Of a DNA stretch of 64,000 nucleotides, positions 35,437 to 45,335 are shown one piece after another. Position numbers and translations under genes: made by a program. The DNA is from CAVXAE01 sp044225565. Its GTDB lineage: Bacteria > Pseudomonadota > Gammaproteobacteria > Steroidobacterales > Steroidobacteraceae. The notes under the pieces were generated by a model. The model searched no databases and had not been told where the DNA came from. It was given only the letters and a program-made list of their open reading frames with translations. The stretch lies in NCBI GenBank assembly GCA_044225565.1, contig JBGAIL010000001.1:7954-71953 (forward strand), written 5' to 3'. Positions within the stretch are counted from its first letter, which is position 1, and every line of letters begins with the position of its first letter.

Positions 35437-37074
35437 ATGACCCGCGAGCTCACCGTCCGCCACTTCCGCCAGATCGTGCTGTGGCCGCTGCAGTTGATGC
35501 CGCTGCGGCCGGGGCAACAGGTGCAGCGGCATTGGGAAGCCTTGCGGGCGCAGCGCGTCGGCAATCCGTGGCGCGAGGTGGGCGACGAGTTCGGCGGCGA
35601 CCCGGCGGAATTCCAGGAACGGCATTACAAGGAATTCGTCACCTTCCTTCCCTACGTGCAGCGCTTCCTCTACGGCTCGGCCGTCGGTCAGGAATCCGCG
35701 CTCGGCGCCGAAGAGGCGAGCATGCGGGTGTTCAGCCGCAACGATGTCGCTGGCGTGCGAGTCACGTACGAGCCTGGCGAGCCGACCATCGAGTTCCGCA
35801 TCGCCCACGTCGATCTCTACTTCTTCATGGACGCGGACATCGCGATGCTCTCGTTCGAGATGAACGCGAACGACATCTCGCTCGATCGCGCGCAGGATAC
35901 CGTGTTCCGCTTCGGCCGCGCCTATCCTGCGTTCTGGGACCGCGACGGCTCCGGTGGCAACTGCCCCCACGCCGTGGAATGGCTGGACGCGGACGGCAAG
36001 GTGCTCGCCACCTCGGATTTCGCCGCACGCTCCAAATATCTCAGCTTCGCCGCGCGCTATCGCGCGCCGTGCATCGCGAACCACTGGGAATACCTGCTGC
36101 GGCCGCTGGCGCTGGAGTTTCCCGGCCAGAGCGCCGTGCTGCGCTATCGCCAACTCGAGTACTACCGCATGCCGTTCATGTGCTACCTCGCCATGGACGA
36201 TCCGGAGCAGCTCACCCGCGCGGACTTCGTCCGCCTGGGACTCGTCACCCGCCCGGGCGAGCCCGACACGCTGCCGTACTCGCCGGTCACGCTCGCCGAC
36301 TTCGAACGCGAGTATTGCGACGACCGCTTCTGGGGCCGCAGCGGAGAGCGCTTCTCGGGCGACACGCGATTCCTGGTCTCCGGCCATGCGTTCTCGGTGG
36401 TGGGCCGGTACGACGACTACTTCTTCTCCGGCGACGTGACGGGCCTGCTGAGCCAGTTCCGCCACCAGTACTTCCTGCTGTTCCTCATCGCCCACTTCCA
36501 CAAGGCGGCGCTGCTGTCGATGTCCGACGAGCTCGCGGTCGCGATGAACCGGCTCACCGTGGGGGACACCGAGTCCGTCAAGCAGTTCAAGCGCACCATC
36601 CGCCAGATGATGGAGGTGTTCCTGCGCTTTACGCATCGCTACTGGTTCCACGAGGTCTCCAACCAGGCGCTGGCGCGCAGCGTGTTCGCTCGCCTGAGCC
36701 GTCACCTCGGCACGGAAGAGATGTACGAGGAGGTCCGCAAGGAAGTCACGGACATGAACGAGTATCTGGACTCGGACAGCGCCCGCCGCCAGGCCAACAC
36801 CATCCTGCGGCTCACGGTCGTCACCATCCTCGGCCTCATCGGCACCATCGCCACCGGCGCGCTGGGCATGAACCTCATCGCCGCCGCGGAGGATCCGCTC
36901 GGCCTGCGCATCCTGCTCTTCCTGCTGACGCTGGCCGGCACCGTGGCGCTCACCGCGGCCACCATGTCGCAGGCCAAGCGGCTCGCAGACGTGCTGGACG
37001 TCATCTCGGACTCGCGCATCGGATGGGCGGACAAATTGAAGGCGGCGCGACGCGCATGGAAGAGCAGCCTGTAG
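35437..37074 (+). CDS. large CorA-like divalent cation transporter homologue
   Basis: A 545-residue protein with two transmembrane helices at the C-terminus (about 454-474 and 489-510). The end of the first helix carries GALGMNLIAA: Gly-Met-Asn at 477-479 is the selectivity signature of CorA channels. The preceding 450 residues would be the cytoplasmic funnel, longer than the usual 240 residues of CorA and with little visible similarity apart from the long helix before the membrane (VKQFKRTIRQMMEVFLRFTH). A 35-residue tail follows helix two, unlike the few residues of CorA. It may transport Mg2+ or other divalent metals. Confidence 0.75.
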   Translation: MTRELTVRHFRQIVLWPLQLMPLRPGQQVQRHWEALRAQRVGNPWREVGDEFGGDPAEFQERHYKEFVTFLPYVQRFLYGSAVGQESALGAEEASMRVFSRNDVAGVRVTYEPGEPTIEFRIAHVDLYFFMDADIAMLSFEMNANDISLDRAQDTVFRFGRAYPAFWDRDGSGGNCPHAVEWLDADGKVLATSDFAARSKYLSFAARYRAPCIANHWEYLLRPLALEFPGQSAVLRYRQLEYYRMPFMCYLAMDDPEQLTRADFVRLGLVTRPGEPDTLPYSPVTLADFEREYCDDRFWGRSGERFSGDTRFLVSGHAFSVVGRYDDYFFSGDVTGLLSQFRHQYFLLFLIAHFHKAALLSMSDELAVAMNRLTVGDTESVKQFKRTIRQMMEVFLRFTHRYWFHEVSNQALARSVFARLSRHLGTEEMYEEVRKEVTDMNEYLDSDSARRQANTILRLTVVTILGLIGTIATGALGMNLIAAAEDPLGLRILLFLLTLAGTVALTAATMSQAKRLADVLDVISDSRIGWADKLKAARRAWKSSL

Positions 37075-37093
37075 GGGGGTACGCTAGCGTCCC

Positions 37094-37450
37094 ATGAGCC
37101 CAGCCATCGTCACCCTCGCGTCCCGCATCGAGCCGGACGTGTCTTCTCCTCCCGCGGACCGTCTGCTCGACGGGCACCCCGAGCAGCGCGTCTGGAATTA
37201 CTTCACGGATGGGAGCCAGCAATTCTTCGCCGGCCGCTGGTCCAGCACGCGCGGAAAGTGGCGTGTGCGCTACAGCGAGAGCGAGCTCTGTGTCATCACG
37301 GCGGGCAAGGTCGTGCTGGTGAGCGATGCCGGCACGCGCAACGTATTCCAGCAGGGCGATGCGTTCGTGGTTCCCGCCGGTTACAGCGGCAGCTGGGAAG
37401 TGGTCGAGGATTGCACGAAGATCTACGCCATCTTCGAAGCGCGTCGCTGA
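37094..37450 (+). CDS. cupin-domain protein (DUF861/Cupin_3)
   Basis: A 118-residue single cupin. The small-barrel motifs are visible as WRVRYSESELCVITAGKVVL and FQQGDAFVVPAGYSGSWEV. Cupin_3 proteins are related to EutQ and to (S)-ureidoglycine aminohydrolase-like enzymes; the usual metal His are largely replaced, as is common in this subfamily. Function unknown. It starts 19 bases after the CorA-like gene and is probably co-transcribed. Confidence 0.85.
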   Translation: MSPAIVTLASRIEPDVSSPPADRLLDGHPEQRVWNYFTDGSQQFFAGRWSSTRGKWRVRYSESELCVITAGKVVLVSDAGTRNVFQQGDAFVVPAGYSGSWEVVEDCTKIYAIFEARR

Positions 37451-37484
37451 GATACTCGACGCACGGCTGATCGCTTGACATAAA

Positions 37485-37619
37485 CCTCGCAGGGTCTCAC
37501 TGACGCCTTGCGAGGCGCCCCGCAATTTCCGTATTCGTGCGCACGCGCATACGGCGGAATCCGCGGGGTCGATAAGGTGTGCCCCTGCGCGGCCCTTCGG
37601 CCGCGGGGGCCGCACACCT
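37485..37619 (+). promoter_or_regulatory. three-hairpin structured leader of the GGDEF-EAL gene
   Basis: Between a TTGACA box (37475) and ATG 37623 the sequence folds into three consecutive stems: CCTCGCAGGG/CCTTGCGAGG (37485-37515), CCCCGC..CCGTAT/ATACGG..GCGGGG (37518-37568) and AGGTGTG..GCGGCC/GGCCGC..CACACCT (37575-37619). No Shine-Dalgarno sequence is exposed. I do not recognise a known riboswitch class. Confidence 0.5.
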
Positions 37620-37622
37620 CTC

Positions 37623-40274
37623 ATGACCGATTCGTTCGCGCTGCCGCCGCGTGGCGGCAGCCTCGAGACCCACGGGTCAGGGTCTCGCGATCAGCCTTTT
37701 CACGGACGACTGCACCGCACCATCCCGCTGGGGGTGTGGGTCGCACTCGCATCGGCGACCGTGCTCGCCGTCTTCCTTTACGGCAACTATCTGGCGCAGC
37801 GCAGCACGCGTCTCACGGCGCAGAAGGTGGCGCACGTCGAGCGGCGATACGAGCCGATGGTGCGCCTGTCGCGCGACCTCGAACGTTCGATCGGCGCTTT
37901 CGACCGCGCCGTGCTCGGTGCGCTCAAATTCGATACGGAAGCCGGCGGAAGCGAGTTGAGCGTGGCCTCTCGCGACCTGCTCGTCGCCCTGGAGGACTAC
38001 CGCCGCATCGGCGGGCCGGATACCGCTCGAGTTGCCGCCAGCTCGCTACAGGACGACATCTCGAGCTTCCACGATGACGGCCTTGCACTGCTCGCGCAGC
38101 AGAAAGACCGGCAGATCGCTGCGAGCAGTTACTGGACGGCGATGAATGCGCTTCGCGGGCGCATTCTCGGCGCGGGAGGCAGCGGCGTCTCCATAGGAAA
38201 CGATGTGATGTTCGCGCGCGGCTCGCTGAACGAGCTGTCGAGAGCGCTCGCCGCGATGCGTGACAGCGCGGCCACCGAGATCGCAGAGCCTTGGGACGGC
38301 TCACCGTCGCGCGCGGAGAAGGACGAGATCGCGTTCCGCCGGCTGCTGCGCGCGCACGAGGCCGAGCTTCGACAGTCTCCCGGCATGGCATGGCTGGAGC
38401 TGACCAAGGAGGATGTGGCGCGCGCCTCGCGTGAGCGCAAGGCCGTCGCCACGCTAGACGGGCAGCTTCAGGAGAGCCGGCAAGGTTTCGCGGCTTCCGC
38501 CGCACGCCTCCAGGCCATGGTTCACGAGGAGTTGCAGGAGCCGGCCTGGCAGGCGCTGCGCGATTCCGCTCGCGCAGCACGCGTGACTGCGCAGGACGCG
38601 GAGCATCTGCTCCTCCGGTTCGGAATCGTCGTGCTTGCCGTGATCCTGACCATATCGCTGGCTGCCGTGTTCGGTGTCGCCGTGCCGGTGAGGAGGCTCA
38701 TCACCGGCACGCGCAAGCTGGCTTCGGGCACGCTCACGACGCGTGTTCCGGCGGGTGGCGTGCGCGAGATCGATGAGCTTGCCCACGCCTTCAATCATAT
38801 GGCCGAGCAGCTCTCGGTCTCCCAGCAGACGGTGCGCAGCTACCAGGCAAAGCTCGAAGACCGCGTTGCCGAGCGCACGCGGCAGCTCAAGCACCTCGCG
38901 CACCACGATCCGCTCACCGATCTGCCCAACCGGCGCCAGCTCTTTTCCTATCTCAACGCCACGGTGGACCGCGCGCGAGCCGCGGGCCAGTCGGTCGCCG
39001 TGCTGTTCGTCGATCTCGACAACTTCAAGACCATCAACGACAGCCTGGGCCACGAGTATGGCGATGCGGTGCTGCGCGCCGTCGCGGATCGTCTGCGGGG
39101 CTTGCTCACCCCTCGCGATTTCATCGCCCGTTTCGGTGGAGACGAATTCACGCTGGTGTGGGCCGAAGCACCATCCGGCGAGGAGATCGAAGCGCGCCTG
39201 GCCGGCGTCATCGCGGAATTCCAGAAGCCCCTCACGGCTGGCGTACGGGACCTGCTGGTCGGCACGAGCATCGGCGTTGCCGTCTGCCCGGACCACGGCT
39301 CCGACGCCGAATCGCTGCTGCGCGCCGCGGACGCCGCGCTGTTCCGTGCGAAGGAGCTCGGACGGAACCGCTTCTGCGTGCACAACCCCGAAATGCTCGC
39401 GGCGGCGAGCAGCCGCTTCCGCACCGAGCAGGCACTGCGAAAGGCCGTGGAAGCCGGCGAGCTCGAGCTGCATTTCCAGCCGGAGATCTCGCCCGCCACG
39501 CTGGAAACCACCGCCGCCGAAGCCCTGCTGCGCTGGCGTCAGCCGGATGGCACCGTCCTCAGCGCGGGGCAGTTCCTTTCCATAGCCGAGCAATCCGGAT
39601 TGATCCTGGAGCTGAACGACTGGGTGCTGAGGACCGCCGTGGAGCGTCTGCGCGAATGGCGCGCCGGCCCGTGGCCGAAAGCGCGCATCGCGATCAATGC
39701 CTCCTCGCAGCAGTTCCTGACGGGCAATTTCGTCGCGAACGTGGAGAAGCTGCTGCGCGACAGCGGCCTGCCGCCGGAATGTCTCGAGCTCGAGCTGACG
39801 GAGACCGTGCTGCAGACGGGCGCCGTCACGGTGGAGACGCTGCACGCACTGCGCCTGCTCGGCGTCACGGTGGCGCTCGACGACTTCGGCACGGGCTACT
39901 CCTCGCTCACCTCGCTCGAGCAGCTGCCCCTCAACCGCGTCAAGCTCGATCGCAGCCTCATCGCCGACGTGGACACCAATCCCCGGGTCGCTTCCATCGC
40001 GCGCTCCATCTTCGGGCTGTGCCGCAGCCTCGGGCTGCAGGCCACGGCCGAAGGCGTCGAGCGGCCGGCCCAGCTGGAATTCCTCGCCGGCTGCGGCGAG
40101 ATGCAGGTGCAAGGCTATCTGATCGCGCGGCCGCTTCCGGCGGAAGGGCTCATCCAGCTCGTGCAGGGCGGCTACCCGCACATCGAGAAGCTGCGGCCGG
40201 CGCCGGCCGCCCGGCATCCGCTGGTGGGCGAATCCGGCGGCACCGTCACGCTCTTTCGTCCCAGGGCGGGATAA
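37623..40274 (+). CDS. membrane-bound HAMP-GGDEF-EAL protein (cyclic-di-GMP turnover)
   Basis: An 883-residue inner-membrane protein. Transmembrane helices lie at about 38-56 and 338-360 and enclose a periplasmic helical sensor domain of 280 residues. A HAMP linker follows (VPVRRLITGTRKLASGTLTT), then a short coiled coil, GGDEF domain (intact GGDEF at 505-509, metal Asp in FVDLDNFKTIND) and EAL domain (EAL at 633-635, DDFGTGYSSL). Both catalytic centres look intact, so it could make or degrade cyclic-di-GMP depending on signal. The upstream leader is strongly folded. Ligand of the sensor unknown. Confidence 0.94.
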   Translation: MTDSFALPPRGGSLETHGSGSRDQPFHGRLHRTIPLGVWVALASATVLAVFLYGNYLAQRSTRLTAQKVAHVERRYEPMVRLSRDLERSIGAFDRAVLGALKFDTEAGGSELSVASRDLLVALEDYRRIGGPDTARVAASSLQDDISSFHDDGLALLAQQKDRQIAASSYWTAMNALRGRILGAGGSGVSIGNDVMFARGSLNELSRALAAMRDSAATEIAEPWDGSPSRAEKDEIAFRRLLRAHEAELRQSPGMAWLELTKEDVARASRERKAVATLDGQLQESRQGFAASAARLQAMVHEELQEPAWQALRDSARAARVTAQDAEHLLLRFGIVVLAVILTISLAAVFGVAVPVRRLITGTRKLASGTLTTRVPAGGVREIDELAHAFNHMAEQLSVSQQTVRSYQAKLEDRVAERTRQLKHLAHHDPLTDLPNRRQLFSYLNATVDRARAAGQSVAVLFVDLDNFKTINDSLGHEYGDAVLRAVADRLRGLLTPRDFIARFGGDEFTLVWAEAPSGEEIEARLAGVIAEFQKPLTAGVRDLLVGTSIGVAVCPDHGSDAESLLRAADAALFRAKELGRNRFCVHNPEMLAAASSRFRTEQALRKAVEAGELELHFQPEISPATLETTAAEALLRWRQPDGTVLSAGQFLSIAEQSGLILELNDWVLRTAVERLREWRAGPWPKARIAINASSQQFLTGNFVANVEKLLRDSGLPPECLELELTETVLQTGAVTVETLHALRLLGVTVALDDFGTGYSSLTSLEQLPLNRVKLDRSLIADVDTNPRVASIARSIFGLCRSLGLQATAEGVERPAQLEFLAGCGEMQVQGYLIARPLPAEGLIQLVQGGYPHIEKLRPAPAARHPLVGESGGTVTLFRPRAG

Positions 40275-40343
40275 TCTGGCCGGCGCCGGGGTCTGATACT
40301 CTTCCGGCCGTTCCGACGGCGTCGGCGACAGCGTGGCAAGTCT

Positions 40344-42437
40344 ATGAGAGCAGCATGGATCCTCACCGCCCTCGTGGCGCTCGTGCCGATGGCGGCGCAG
40401 GGGCAGGTCAAGGCTTCGCTGGTCGCGCCGGAAACCTCCATCCAGCCGGGCCGCCCATTCACGGTGGCGCTGCGCATGGAGCACGAGCCGCACTGGCACA
40501 GCTACTGGCTGAACGCGGGCACGGGCTATCCCACCCGTCTCAAATGGGAGCTCCCCGCGGGCTGGACTGCCGGTGAGATCCAGTGGCCCACGCCCATCCT
40601 CATCAAGGATTCGCACGGCACGGTGACGGGGCACGGCTACGACGGTGTGCTCTACCTGCAGGTGCCGGTGACGCCGGCCGCCGATGCGAAGCCAGGCCAG
40701 AGCATCACGCTCAAGGCTGCCGCGAGCTGGCTGATGTGCGCGGACATCTGCATCCCGGGCTCGCAGGACGTCTCGCTCACTCTGCCGGTTTCAACCGACG
40801 CTCCAAGGCAAAACGCCGCTGTGCAGGCCGGAATCGCGAAGATGCCCATGCCGCACGACGCACGAGGCTGGAAGGTCGCGGCGGTCCGGGACGACGACTC
40901 CGTGGCGCTGCATGTGGCCGGCACGGACGAAGTTCGCGACCCGCATTTCTACAGCGAGAGCGAGTTCATCCAGTACGACGCACCGCAGAACGTGGCGGGT
41001 GCCGGCGTGCGCGCCACCGTGCGCATGCGGATGGTGGAAGATCCGCAGATCCCGGAGAAGCTGGTGGGATTGCTGGCGTACACGGATGCGGCAGGCGCAT
41101 ATCGTGGGCTGAAAGTGGATGCGCCGTTCACTTCGGCCGAGAGCGCGATCGCGCTGGTCGGGCCGGTGCCGAGCGGTTCGGGCGCGAATGGCTCTGCGGC
41201 CGGCTCCGTGTCGGGCGCCGCGAAGGCGGGCGCTGGTGGCTTGTCGCTCCGCGTGCTCGCGCTAGCCCTCATCGGCGGGCTCATTCTCAACCTCATGCCC
41301 TGCGTGTTCCCGGTGCTCGGCATCAAGGTCGTCGGCTTCGTCGAGCAGGCGGGTGGCGACCGCCGCAAGGTGACGATGCACGGTCTCACGTTCACGGCGG
41401 GCGTGCTGGCGTCGTTCTGGGTGCTGGCTGCCATACTCGCCGCGCTGCGCGCCGGCGGACAGGAGCTCGGCTGGGGATTCCAGCTGCAGTCCGCATCGTT
41501 CGTCTTCGTGCTGTCCGTCGTCATGCTCGTGTTCGCCATGAGCCTGAGCGGCGTGTTCGACTTCGGGCTGCGCGCCACGGGAGTCGGTGCCGGACTGCAG
41601 ATGAAGGAAGGCTATTCGGGCTCGTTCTTCGCGGGTGTGCTCGCCACTGTCGTGGCCACTCCGTGCAGCGCGCCGTTCCTCGCGCCCGCGCTAGGTGCGG
41701 CGCTGGCGTTGTCCATCGCGGAATCCTTCGTCGTATTCACGTTCATCGCGATCGGCCTGTCGATCCCGTATCTGCTGCTCTCCGCATTCCCCGGCGCCAT
41801 CGGCTTGCTGCCGCGGCCCGGCCGGTGGATGGAGACCTTCAAGCAGGTGATGGCTTTCCCGCTCTACGCGACGGTGGGCTATCTCGTGTGGGTGCTGGCG
41901 GGCCAGACCAGCGAGAACGGGTTGCTCGCGGCGCTGTTCGGCCTCACCGTGATCGCGATGGGGGTCTGGCTGTACGGACGCTACAGCGCGCCCGGCGTGA
42001 GCCGGGGGAGCGCGCGTTTCGCCTTCGGCGGCGCGTCGGCGTTGCTGGTGCTGGGGCTCTATCTGGGTTGGCCGCAGGCCGCGAAGGCGAGTGACATCGC
42101 CTGGGAGCCATGGAGCGCGGAGCGTATCGCGGAGCTGCGCAAGGAAGGGCGGCCGATCTATGTGGACTTCACGGCGCGCTGGTGCGCGACCTGCCAGGCG
42201 AACAAGAAGATCGTGTTCGGCTCGGAGAAGGTGCGCAAGGCCTTCCAGGACCGGCGCATCGCGCTGCTCAAGGCGGACTGGACCAACAGCGATCCGAAGA
42301 TCACCGCGGAGCTCGCGCGCTGGGGGCGCAGCGCGGTGCCGTTCAATCTCGTGTATCTGCCGGGCAGCCCGCAACCGAAGCCGCTGCCGGAGATCCTCAC
42401 GCCGTCCATCGTGCTGGACGCCGTGGGCGAGCGCTGA
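40344..42437 (+). CDS. DsbD/ScsB-like thiol:disulphide interchange protein
   Basis: A 697-residue reductant conduit. Signal peptide, then an N-terminal periplasmic domain of the ScsB/DsbD-beta type with Cys pair SWLMCADICIPG, a membrane domain of about eight helices with the two redox Cys (Cys320 in LMPCVFPVLG, Cys441 in ATPCSAPFLAP) and a C-terminal thioredoxin-like domain with Cys614-Ala-Thr-Cys617 (RWCATCQANKK). It carries electrons from cytoplasmic thioredoxin to periplasmic thiols. The long N-terminal domain favours ScsB-like over classical DsbD. An extended -10 (TGATACTCT) is visible near 40294. Confidence 0.93.
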   Translation: MRAAWILTALVALVPMAAQGQVKASLVAPETSIQPGRPFTVALRMEHEPHWHSYWLNAGTGYPTRLKWELPAGWTAGEIQWPTPILIKDSHGTVTGHGYDGVLYLQVPVTPAADAKPGQSITLKAAASWLMCADICIPGSQDVSLTLPVSTDAPRQNAAVQAGIAKMPMPHDARGWKVAAVRDDDSVALHVAGTDEVRDPHFYSESEFIQYDAPQNVAGAGVRATVRMRMVEDPQIPEKLVGLLAYTDAAGAYRGLKVDAPFTSAESAIALVGPVPSGSGANGSAAGSVSGAAKAGAGGLSLRVLALALIGGLILNLMPCVFPVLGIKVVGFVEQAGGDRRKVTMHGLTFTAGVLASFWVLAAILAALRAGGQELGWGFQLQSASFVFVLSVVMLVFAMSLSGVFDFGLRATGVGAGLQMKEGYSGSFFAGVLATVVATPCSAPFLAPALGAALALSIAESFVVFTFIAIGLSIPYLLLSAFPGAIGLLPRPGRWMETFKQVMAFPLYATVGYLVWVLAGQTSENGLLAALFGLTVIAMGVWLYGRYSAPGVSRGSARFAFGGASALLVLGLYLGWPQAAKASDIAWEPWSAERIAELRKEGRPIYVDFTARWCATCQANKKIVFGSEKVRKAFQDRRIALLKADWTNSDPKITAELARWGRSAVPFNLVYLPGSPQPKPLPEILTPSIVLDAVGER

Positions 42438-42598
42438 CACCGCCGATACGGCGCCAACCGCTTCAGCAAACACCGGCACGCCCGCTGCACAGCACTGGCC
42501 GCACGGCGGCTTCGCTTCGCCGCGCGCAAGTAGCGTCCCCTGGCGGTGGCCTGTACCATCCCGCGCCTCATCGGGCCACACGGGATCCACTGCCGCCC

Positions 42599-43987
42599 AT
42601 GCTCAAACACTCCCGCATTTTGAGTCCGGCGCTCGCGTTCGGGCTCGTCGCCGCGCTGGGCGCCAGCATCGCGTCCGCGGCCCGGACCGCCGCTCCCGCC
42701 AGGGTGGCGGGCTTCACCTACGTGAAATCGCTCGGCGGCATCGACGAGTACACGCTCGACGCCAACGGCCTCGACGTGCTGCTGAAACCGGATCGTTCCG
42801 CACCGGTGATCACCTTCCAGGTCACCTATCGCGTGGGCTCGCGCAACGAAGTCACCGGCACCACGGGTGCCACGCACATCCTCGAGCACATGATGTTCAA
42901 GGGCAGCGAGCGCTTCAACGATCCTGCCGGCAACAGCGTGAAGCAGTATCTCGAGCGCGTGGGCGGCGGCTACAACGCCAGCACCTCCACGGATCGCACC
43001 AACTACTACGCCACCATCGGCCGCGACAGTCTCGAGGGATACGTCGCCATCGAGGCCGACCGCATGCGCAACCTCTGGCTGCGGGATGCGGATCGCCAGT
43101 CCGAGATGACCGTGGTGCGCAACGAGTACGAGCGGGGTGAGAACGACCCGACCAACGCGCTCTTCAAGGAAGTGACGGCGGCGGCCTTCATGGCGCAGCC
43201 CTATCACCACTCCACCATCGGCTGGCGCAGCGACATCGAGAAGGTGCCCACCGCGAAGCTGAAGGAGTTCTACGACACTTTCTACTGGCCGGACAACGCC
43301 ACGGTGATCCTGGTCGGCGATTTCGAGCCGGCGCAGGCGCTGGGCCTGGTGAAGAAATACTACGGCGCCATCCCGAGATCGCCGCATCCCATTCCCGAGA
43401 TGTATACGGAAGAGCCGCCGCAGAACGGCCCGCGCCGCGTCACGCTCAAGCGTGCGGGTGAGCTCGGCACGGTCATCATCGCGTACAAGGCGCCGAAAGG
43501 GCTGGACGCGGACCTGCCGGCGCTCAACGTGCTCGGTTCCGTATTGAGCGCGGGCGAGAACAGCCGGCTATCGCGCGCGCTGGTCGACAAGTCCCTCGCC
43601 ACCTACGCGGGCGGAGACATCCAGCCCTCGCGCGATCCCGGCCTCTTCATGGTGCTCGCCGCGCTGGCGCCGGAGGCCCGGCACGAGCAGGTCGAGAAGA
43701 TCATGCTCGACGAGATCGAGAAGGTGAAGAAAGATGGCGTGACGCAGGAGGAGGTGTCGCGCGTCGTCGCACAATATCGCGCGAAGGAAGCGTATGCGCG
43801 GGACGGCACGGCGGAGATCGCCGCGGCGCTCAACGAATGGGTCGCCGTCGGCGACTGGACGCAGTTCGTCACCTACATCGACGCAGTGGCGAAGGTGACG
43901 CCCGCGGACGTGCAGCGCGTCGCGAAGACCTATCTCAACGAGGATCAGAGCACGACGGGCTGGTTCGTGCCGGTGGTGTCGCCATGA
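42599..43987 (+). CDS. M16-family zinc metalloprotease, catalytic subunit
   Basis: A 462-residue exported protease with signal peptide ending ASA. The inverted zinc motif HxxEH is at His93-Ile-Leu-Glu96-His97 (THILEHMMFKG), with the distal Glu in VRNEYERGENDP. Length and single-repeat layout match the M16B peptidases that work as heterodimers. The stop overlaps the ATG of the second M16 gene (ATGA). It degrades peptides in the periplasm; precise substrates unknown. Confidence 0.94.
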   Translation: MLKHSRILSPALAFGLVAALGASIASAARTAAPARVAGFTYVKSLGGIDEYTLDANGLDVLLKPDRSAPVITFQVTYRVGSRNEVTGTTGATHILEHMMFKGSERFNDPAGNSVKQYLERVGGGYNASTSTDRTNYYATIGRDSLEGYVAIEADRMRNLWLRDADRQSEMTVVRNEYERGENDPTNALFKEVTAAAFMAQPYHHSTIGWRSDIEKVPTAKLKEFYDTFYWPDNATVILVGDFEPAQALGLVKKYYGAIPRSPHPIPEMYTEEPPQNGPRRVTLKRAGELGTVIIAYKAPKGLDADLPALNVLGSVLSAGENSRLSRALVDKSLATYAGGDIQPSRDPGLFMVLAALAPEARHEQVEKIMLDEIEKVKKDGVTQEEVSRVVAQYRAKEAYARDGTAEIAAALNEWVAVGDWTQFVTYIDAVAKVTPADVQRVAKTYLNEDQSTTGWFVPVVSP

Positions 43988-45330
43988 GCACATTCAAATT
44001 CTCCCGGGCTCTCGCAGTTGCGGCATTGGCGCTCGTCGTCACTGGGCAGGCATCCGCCGGTATCGCCGAGCGCGCGGTGCGAACGAAGGTCGCGGGCGTC
44101 GACGTCATCGTCTATCCCATGGGCGTGAAGGACGTGGTGACCATCGACGGCGCACTGCCCGCGGGGGATTTCTACGCCGCCCAGGGCAACATCGCGACAG
44201 CCTCGCTCGCCGGCATGATGCTCGACAAGGGCACGACCAAGCAGGACAAGTTCGCCATCGCGAAGAAGCTGGACGACGTCGGCGCGCAGCTCGGTTTCAG
44301 CGTCGGCGCGCAGACCCTGTCGATCGCCGGCAAGTCGCTGAAGAAAGACCTGCCGATGGTCATTCGCCTGCTCGCCGAGCAGCTGCGCATGCCGGCCTTC
44401 TCGGCGGAAGAGTTTGACAAGGCGCGCAAGCAGCTCGAAGGAGCGTTGCGCCCGGCGCTCGAGGACACCGGGTTCCGCGCGAAGGATGCGTTCTCGCGCG
44501 TGGCCTATCCGGTGGGGCATCCCAACCACCAGTCCGGTGTTCCGGAGTGGCTGCAGGCGCTCAAGGAGGCGAAGCTCGAGGAGGTCAAGGCCTTCCACCG
44601 GAAATACTACGGGCCGGCGCATCTCACGCTGATCTTCGTCGGTGACGTGGACGCGAAGCTCATCCAGTCCGAAGTCGGCAAGGCCTTCGCGGGCTGGAGC
44701 GGCGGGGTGGAAGCGGAGCGCACGTTCAGGGGCGAGCTGCCGCCGCAGGCGCCGCCGCAGAAGATCGCGATGAAGGACAAGGCGAGCGTGTCGGTGCTGC
44801 TCGGCATGCCCACGGGCCTGCGCTATCAGGATGCGGATTCGGTCGCGCTGCGTGTGGGCACCGCCATTCTCGGCAGCGGCTTCACGGGACGCCTCATGAG
44901 CACGGTCCGCGACAAGGAAGGGCTCACCTACGGGATCGGTGCCGGCGTGGCAGACGATACCTTCGTCGGCGGCAGCTGGACGGTGAACGCCGCCTTCGCG
45001 CCGGGGCTGCTGGAGAAGGGCATCACCTCCACGCGCCGCGAGATCGAGAAATGGTGGAAGGAGGGCGTGACGCCCGCCGAGCTCGCGGCCCGCAAGACCA
45101 ACATGATCGGCTCCTATCAGGTGGGACTGTCCACCACGGAAGGCATGGGCAATGCCATGCTGCAGACCGTGAACCGCGGCAAGCCCTTGAGCTGGCTCGA
45201 CGATTATCCGCGGATGATCCAGGCGCTCACGGCGGAGCAGGTGAACGCCGCCATCCGCAGGCACGTGGATCCACAGAAGCTCGTGCTCGTCGAGGCGGGC
45301 ACCTTCGAGGCGACACCCGCGGTAAAGTAG
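43984..45330 (+). CDS. M16-family protein, non-catalytic partner
   Basis: A 448-residue exported protein, paralogous to the upstream protease but lacking HxxEH (the region reads ASLAGMMLDKGTTKQ). It keeps the R/Y pair typical of the inactive partner that holds the substrate C-terminus, in STVRDKEGLTYGIGAG. Such partners form the second half of the clamshell with the active subunit. Overlapping start and stop codons guarantee coupled synthesis. Ends six bases before the aldehyde dehydrogenase. Confidence 0.92.
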   Translation: MSTFKFSRALAVAALALVVTGQASAGIAERAVRTKVAGVDVIVYPMGVKDVVTIDGALPAGDFYAAQGNIATASLAGMMLDKGTTKQDKFAIAKKLDDVGAQLGFSVGAQTLSIAGKSLKKDLPMVIRLLAEQLRMPAFSAEEFDKARKQLEGALRPALEDTGFRAKDAFSRVAYPVGHPNHQSGVPEWLQALKEAKLEEVKAFHRKYYGPAHLTLIFVGDVDAKLIQSEVGKAFAGWSGGVEAERTFRGELPPQAPPQKIAMKDKASVSVLLGMPTGLRYQDADSVALRVGTAILGSGFTGRLMSTVRDKEGLTYGIGAGVADDTFVGGSWTVNAAFAPGLLEKGITSTRREIEKWWKEGVTPAELAARKTNMIGSYQVGLSTTEGMGNAMLQTVNRGKPLSWLDDYPRMIQALTAEQVNAAIRRHVDPQKLVLVEAGTFEATPAVK

Positions 45331-45335
45331 CGCCC

